Below, piece by piece: positions 43,746-46,490 of a stretch of 46,490 nt of DNA. This DNA comes from Bacillota bacterium (GTDB lineage Bacteria > Bacillota > Clostridia > Lachnospirales > Lachnospiraceae): positions 1 through 46,490 of the forward strand of contig JAEZVF010000080.1 in assembly GCA_023443225.1 (NCBI GenBank), read 5' to 3'. The stretch's first letter is position 1. The number at the start of each line of letters is the position of its first letter. The position numbers and the translations under genes were made by a program. The notes under the pieces are model-generated. The model did no database searches, was not told the DNA's origin, and saw only the letters and a program-made list of their open reading frames with translations.

Positions 43746-44059
43746 ATTTTATTCCCTTTCATTGTTTTGCAAATACAGGTATCTTGTTCCGTTGTAATCT
43801 GTTTCCAAAATTCTTTTATGAAAATAACAAGTTCTTCGTTATTACTATATCGAATCCATGTGCCTTCTTTTCTGCTTTTAACCAACCCACACTCTGTTAG
43901 AATCTTCATGTGATAAGATAATGTCGGTTGTGTAATTTGAAAGCACTCAAGAATGTCGCAAGCACAAAGCTCACCACAGGATAACATTTCTACGATTTTT
44001 AATCTTGTTTCATCTCCCAATGCCTTAAATATGAGTGCATAATCTGCGTAAGTCTTCAT
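43736..44059 (-). CDS. arsR: Arsenite-responsive repressor ArsR
   Basis: This 107-residue winged-helix repressor has the As(III) site ELCACDILECF (about residues 29-39) on the helix before the recognition helix TQPTLSYHMKILTECGLV, as in E. coli and plasmid R773 ArsR. Two more Cys (TCIC near residue 95) lie at the end. I use the ATG at 44059 with AAGGAG 8 bases upstream; the longer frame from 44116 would cover leader DNA. It is first in the operon and probably binds the operators at 44161-44241. Confidence 0.95.
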   Translation of the reverse strand: MKTYADYALIFKALGDETRLKIVEMLSCGELCACDILECFQITQPTLSYHMKILTECGLVKSRKEGTWIRYSNNEELVIFIKEFWKQITTEQDTCICKTMKGNKICE

Positions 44060-44160
44060 AAATGATCTCCTTCCCGGTGTGAAATTCGCAAGAGAGAACT
44101 GTCCTCTTATGAACATCCATCTTAATAATATAGTATATTCAAATATTCATATGTTTATAT

Positions 44161-44241
44161 ATAGATATTTATCTATGTTTAAATTATACTACTATATAGA
44201 AAAATGTCAATATAGATAATTTTCTATATAGTAGTATAATT
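44161..44241 (-). promoter_or_regulatory. ars operon promoter within a 22-bp perfect inverted repeat
   Basis: The minus-strand promoter is TTGACA (44205-44210), 16 bases, TATAAT (44183-44188). The arms 44182-44203 and 44220-44241 are exact 22-bp reverse complements with a 16-base spacer, so the -10 is in one arm and the -35 in the spacer. A second palindrome, ATAGATA-TT-TATCTAT (44161-44176), lies just downstream of the -10. These are the likely ArsR operators; the leader before arsR is about 110 bases. Confidence 0.85.
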
Positions 44242-44282
44242 GATGATTTGTTACTGCAAAGCCAATAGGGAACGAATGACAA

Positions 44283-45212
44283 TCACGTTTTATATGATAT
44301 TCGTTTTGCAATCTCATTCAAATGTCTACCATCTGTTCCGCAGCAGCCGCCGAATATCTGAAATGGACTGATTTCTCGAAGTCTCACCGTATCTATTGCA
44401 AGTTCACTGGGTTCCGACGTTATATATCCCTTGGAATTATCTAATTCAGCATAGGATAGCGACGAAGCATTGACCTGAATCCCTTTAAATCGTTTATGGA
44501 CCATTTCATTGTTATTAAATGGCTGTAATAATGACGCATATACGATTCTGGGATGAACACAGTTGGTCATATAGCACACAGGTTTATACGCTGTTAATGA
44601 ATCAATGTATTTTATTGCATCTGAAATTCTGGTTCCATCAATCAGACATCCATCCTTTTTTATTGTGAAACTGATTATGTAAGGTAGCTGGTATTTTTCT
44701 ATTGCCAATGCCATGCCAGCGGTCTCTTCAACATTTGGAAATAGTGCTGCATATAGGAAATCAACTCCTGCCTCAGCGAAAAGTCTGACCTCCCACTCAT
44801 GAAAATCCTTGGAAGATTCTAAATCCAATGCGTCCTCTCCGGTAAAAGCATCCCCCTTACAACCTATAAGACCTCCACTATACATCTCTACATTCTGAAT
44901 TTCTTGTACTTCACGCAAGAGTTTTACATTTTTCTTAATAATGGAGGAATCAAACCTTGACCTCTTAACTCTCTCTTGATTCGTACGTCTAGTTGGTGTA
45001 GTAGCCAGAAATGGCAAATGATTAATTGCGGCTATTTGTGCGTATTCACCCCACAGTTCCTTAAGAGCTCTTCTTCCGTTTTCTGAATATACCAAAGCAG
45101 CCATAACTACATCTTCATCTAGAATCAGGTGGTATTCTCTTTTTAATCTTTCCCCTAGTGCAGCTTCCATTAAAATACTGTTACTATTTTTCATACAATC
45201 AGTAAAATTCAT
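44283..45212 (-). CDS. Homocysteine S-methyltransferase family protein
   Basis: This 309-residue TIM-barrel protein has the zinc ligands of the family: Cys in MTNCVHPRI and the vicinal pair in FGGCCGTDGRH near the end. ILMEAALGERLKREY at the start replaces the more usual DGG/A-ET block. It would transfer a methyl group to homocysteine from S-methylmethionine or a similar donor. GGAG lies 7 bases before the ATG. The ars promoter region lies just downstream of it, so it is not part of the ars operon. No SAM or T-box leader was seen upstream. Confidence 0.88.
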   Translation of the reverse strand: MNFTDCMKNSNSILMEAALGERLKREYHLILDEDVVMAALVYSENGRRALKELWGEYAQIAAINHLPFLATTPTRRTNQERVKRSRFDSSIIKKNVKLLREVQEIQNVEMYSGGLIGCKGDAFTGEDALDLESSKDFHEWEVRLFAEAGVDFLYAALFPNVEETAGMALAIEKYQLPYIISFTIKKDGCLIDGTRISDAIKYIDSLTAYKPVCYMTNCVHPRIVYASLLQPFNNNEMVHKRFKGIQVNASSLSYAELDNSKGYITSEPSELAIDTVRLREISPFQIFGGCCGTDGRHLNEIAKRISYKT

Positions 45213-45279
45213 GATTTCTCCTATAATGTAGATTTTTTTTTATTACCTATTACACTTTTAATTATGGCAAATACAGTAT

Positions 45280-46335
45280 CTAATACTTACCTATTATCTT
45301 CAATATATCGGTTCCGTACTTATTCGCCTTGATTTCACCAAATCCAGCCACTGTCTGTAGTTCTTCCTTGTTTTTCGGCATTTTTGATATCAAATCCTTT
45401 AATTGATTATCGTTATAAATGAAATACGGTTTCATGTTTTCTTCACGACTCTTATTCAATCGATATTCTTTTAGTTCTTTAAATATATCTGATGTTTCGA
45501 CTTGTACTTTAACTTCTGCTATAGTATTTTTTTCTACTTCTGGAACAGGAATTTCTTCATTTGAACTTTCTGGTATGTTTGTATTTATTTTATACTGCTC
45601 ATATTTTTCAGTATATTCTTTTTCAACCTCCTTATGTAAATCCAAAAAAGATTGTGCCCATGCCAGCATTCTATCTTCTGAAACTGCTAACTCTTTAGAC
45701 TTATCGTACACATCCTTTATATATTTTACGAATTGATCCGCACGGATAACTTTCTCTTTTACTTCCTTTTTCGCAAATTTAGCATAAAGAATCGTCTTGG
45801 GATTTGCAAGTACCACTAATGATTTATAACAATCTTCAAAGTATCTGCTTACCATGAACTTGGTTATAATATTACTTTTATTATCAACTCTTATTTTTTT
45901 CATTAACTCTAAATGTCGCTGATTCTGTGTGATAGGAGAATAGATACCCTCCTTTTTCTTTTTACCACCAAATTCAATAGTACGAATAAAGTCACCTACG
46001 TTATTAATTTCTATATCTCCATAAAGATTTTTGCATTCGATAACAAAACATAGTTTCTTAGTAAACACCAGATAATCGATCAGGGCACTCAAATCTCCAT
46101 CCTCAAGATAGATGTCGTGTAAAATATATAAAGGCAAATGGCTATTTTTCAGCTCAAATGCAATGTTCTTTTCTCCAGCAATTCCATATTCAAGACACTT
46201 TATATCATGTCTTATCATAGTTTGTCCTTCCTGATTAAGTAATGGTTCCAAGGATCTAAGCCTTTCCAATTGCACTTCTGCATTACTGCTCTCCTTAAGA
46301 AAGACAGGTTCTTTCAACTTGTTAAATAAACCCAT
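45280..46335 (-). CDS. NERD domain protein with C-terminal HRDC
   Basis: This 351-residue protein has a NERD (nuclease-related) domain at about residues 45-170, with AGEKNIAFEL, IDYLVFTKKLCFVIECKNLYG (the Asp and ExK of the PD-(D/E)XK-like core) and Q-NQRHLELMKK. A charged linker (about 230-290) follows, then an HRDC-type helical domain (about 300-350; FIYNDNQLKDLISKMPK, LQTVAGFGEIKANKYG) of the kind that binds nucleic acid in RecQ. Together this suggests a DNA-processing enzyme. GAGGGGGAA lies 9 bases before the ATG. The right terminal repeat begins 29 bases upstream and would supply its promoter region. Confidence 0.88.
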   Translation of the reverse strand: MGLFNKLKEPVFLKESSNAEVQLERLRSLEPLLNQEGQTMIRHDIKCLEYGIAGEKNIAFELKNSHLPLYILHDIYLEDGDLSALIDYLVFTKKLCFVIECKNLYGDIEINNVGDFIRTIEFGGKKKKEGIYSPITQNQRHLELMKKIRVDNKSNIITKFMVSRYFEDCYKSLVVLANPKTILYAKFAKKEVKEKVIRADQFVKYIKDVYDKSKELAVSEDRMLAWAQSFLDLHKEVEKEYTEKYEQYKINTNIPESSNEEIPVPEVEKNTIAEVKVQVETSDIFKELKEYRLNKSREENMKPYFIYNDNQLKDLISKMPKNKEELQTVAGFGEIKANKYGTDILKIIGKY

Positions 46336-46363
46336 CCCGCTGTTCCCCCTCTTTGGTAATTAA

Positions 46364-46490
46364 TAATTAGGCGTTTGCGAAACGCCACAACCCGCAAAAA
46401 TGCAGGATTTTTTCTTTAAAAAAATGAACAACCCCTCACTGGTTTGTGTTAAAATTGAATTGTCAAGAAACAATCTAACACCACACCAAG
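46364..46490 (-). repeat. Right terminal inverted repeat
   Basis: Perfect reverse complement of 1-127. It ends at the last base of the window and lies just upstream of the NERD-HRDC gene, mirroring the arrangement at the left edge. Confidence 0.97.

Noticed and set aside
45213..45279. SAM riboswitch or T-box before the homocysteine methyltransferase
   Set aside because: The leader is only about 65 AT-rich bases with no hairpin or conserved core.

Overview
The window looks like chromosomal DNA from a low-GC anaerobic Firmicute, most likely a clostridium of the Lachnospiraceae type. The evidence is an AT-rich sequence with strong AGGAGG-type ribosome binding sites and several TTG and GTG starts, an NfnAB electron-bifurcating transhydrogenase pair, a butanol-dehydrogenase-like iron alcohol dehydrogenase, an L-2-amino-thiazoline-4-carboxylate hydrolase and a holin-like micro-toxin. 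No RNA genes, CRISPR arrays or intact insertion sequences were seen. Genus-level assignment is inference.

The first and last 127 bases are perfect inverted copies of each other and coincide exactly with the window edges. The window is therefore probably a whole contig closed on both sides by the same inverted repeat. The exact length 127 equals a common assembler k-mer, so the real repeat may be longer.

Region 1 (1-10 kb) is accessory DNA, very AT-rich and poorly conserved. It holds small membrane-anchored proteins, a secreted protein made of two tandem copies of one domain, two relics of the same lost C-terminus, an IS3-family remnant, a field of short dispersed repeats, and several unknown genes. 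These include a two-gene overlapping membrane module (6.0-7.2 kb), an HNH endonuclease, and a large nested stem-loop (8734-8870). A methyltransferase at 2.8 kb is preceded by a 15-codon leader peptide and two mutually exclusive hairpins, which looks like a translational attenuator.

Region 2 (10-24.4 kb) is mostly small metabolic, detoxification and resistance-like genes on the minus strand. It has a split glutathione synthetase (gamma-glutamylcysteine ligase plus ATP-grasp) beside a Cys-rich ArsR-type repressor whose operator motif also occurs upstream of the ligase. Next come an aspartate/glutamate racemase, a methyltransferase / ATC hydrolase / chloramphenicol-acetyltransferase-like operon with an 18-bp perfect dyad upstream, an SDR-MarR-GNAT operon with an operator between -35 and -10, a tandem GNAT, a GreA paralogue, a 29-residue toxin-like peptide, and an intracellular-type amidase.

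Region 3 (24.4-38.6 kb) carries nfnB-nfnA, an iron alcohol dehydrogenase, a Bce-type module (response regulator, histidine kinase, ABC ATPase, FtsX permease) whose permease is broken by two frameshifts, a LysR regulator and a large Lhr helicase.

Region 4 (38.7-46.5 kb) is a complete arsenite efflux operon (arsR, CoA-disulfide-reductase/rhodanese fusion, acr3, arsD, arsA) driven from one strong promoter embedded in a 22-bp perfect inverted repeat. It is followed by a homocysteine S-methyltransferase and a NERD-HRDC protein that ends at the right terminal repeat.
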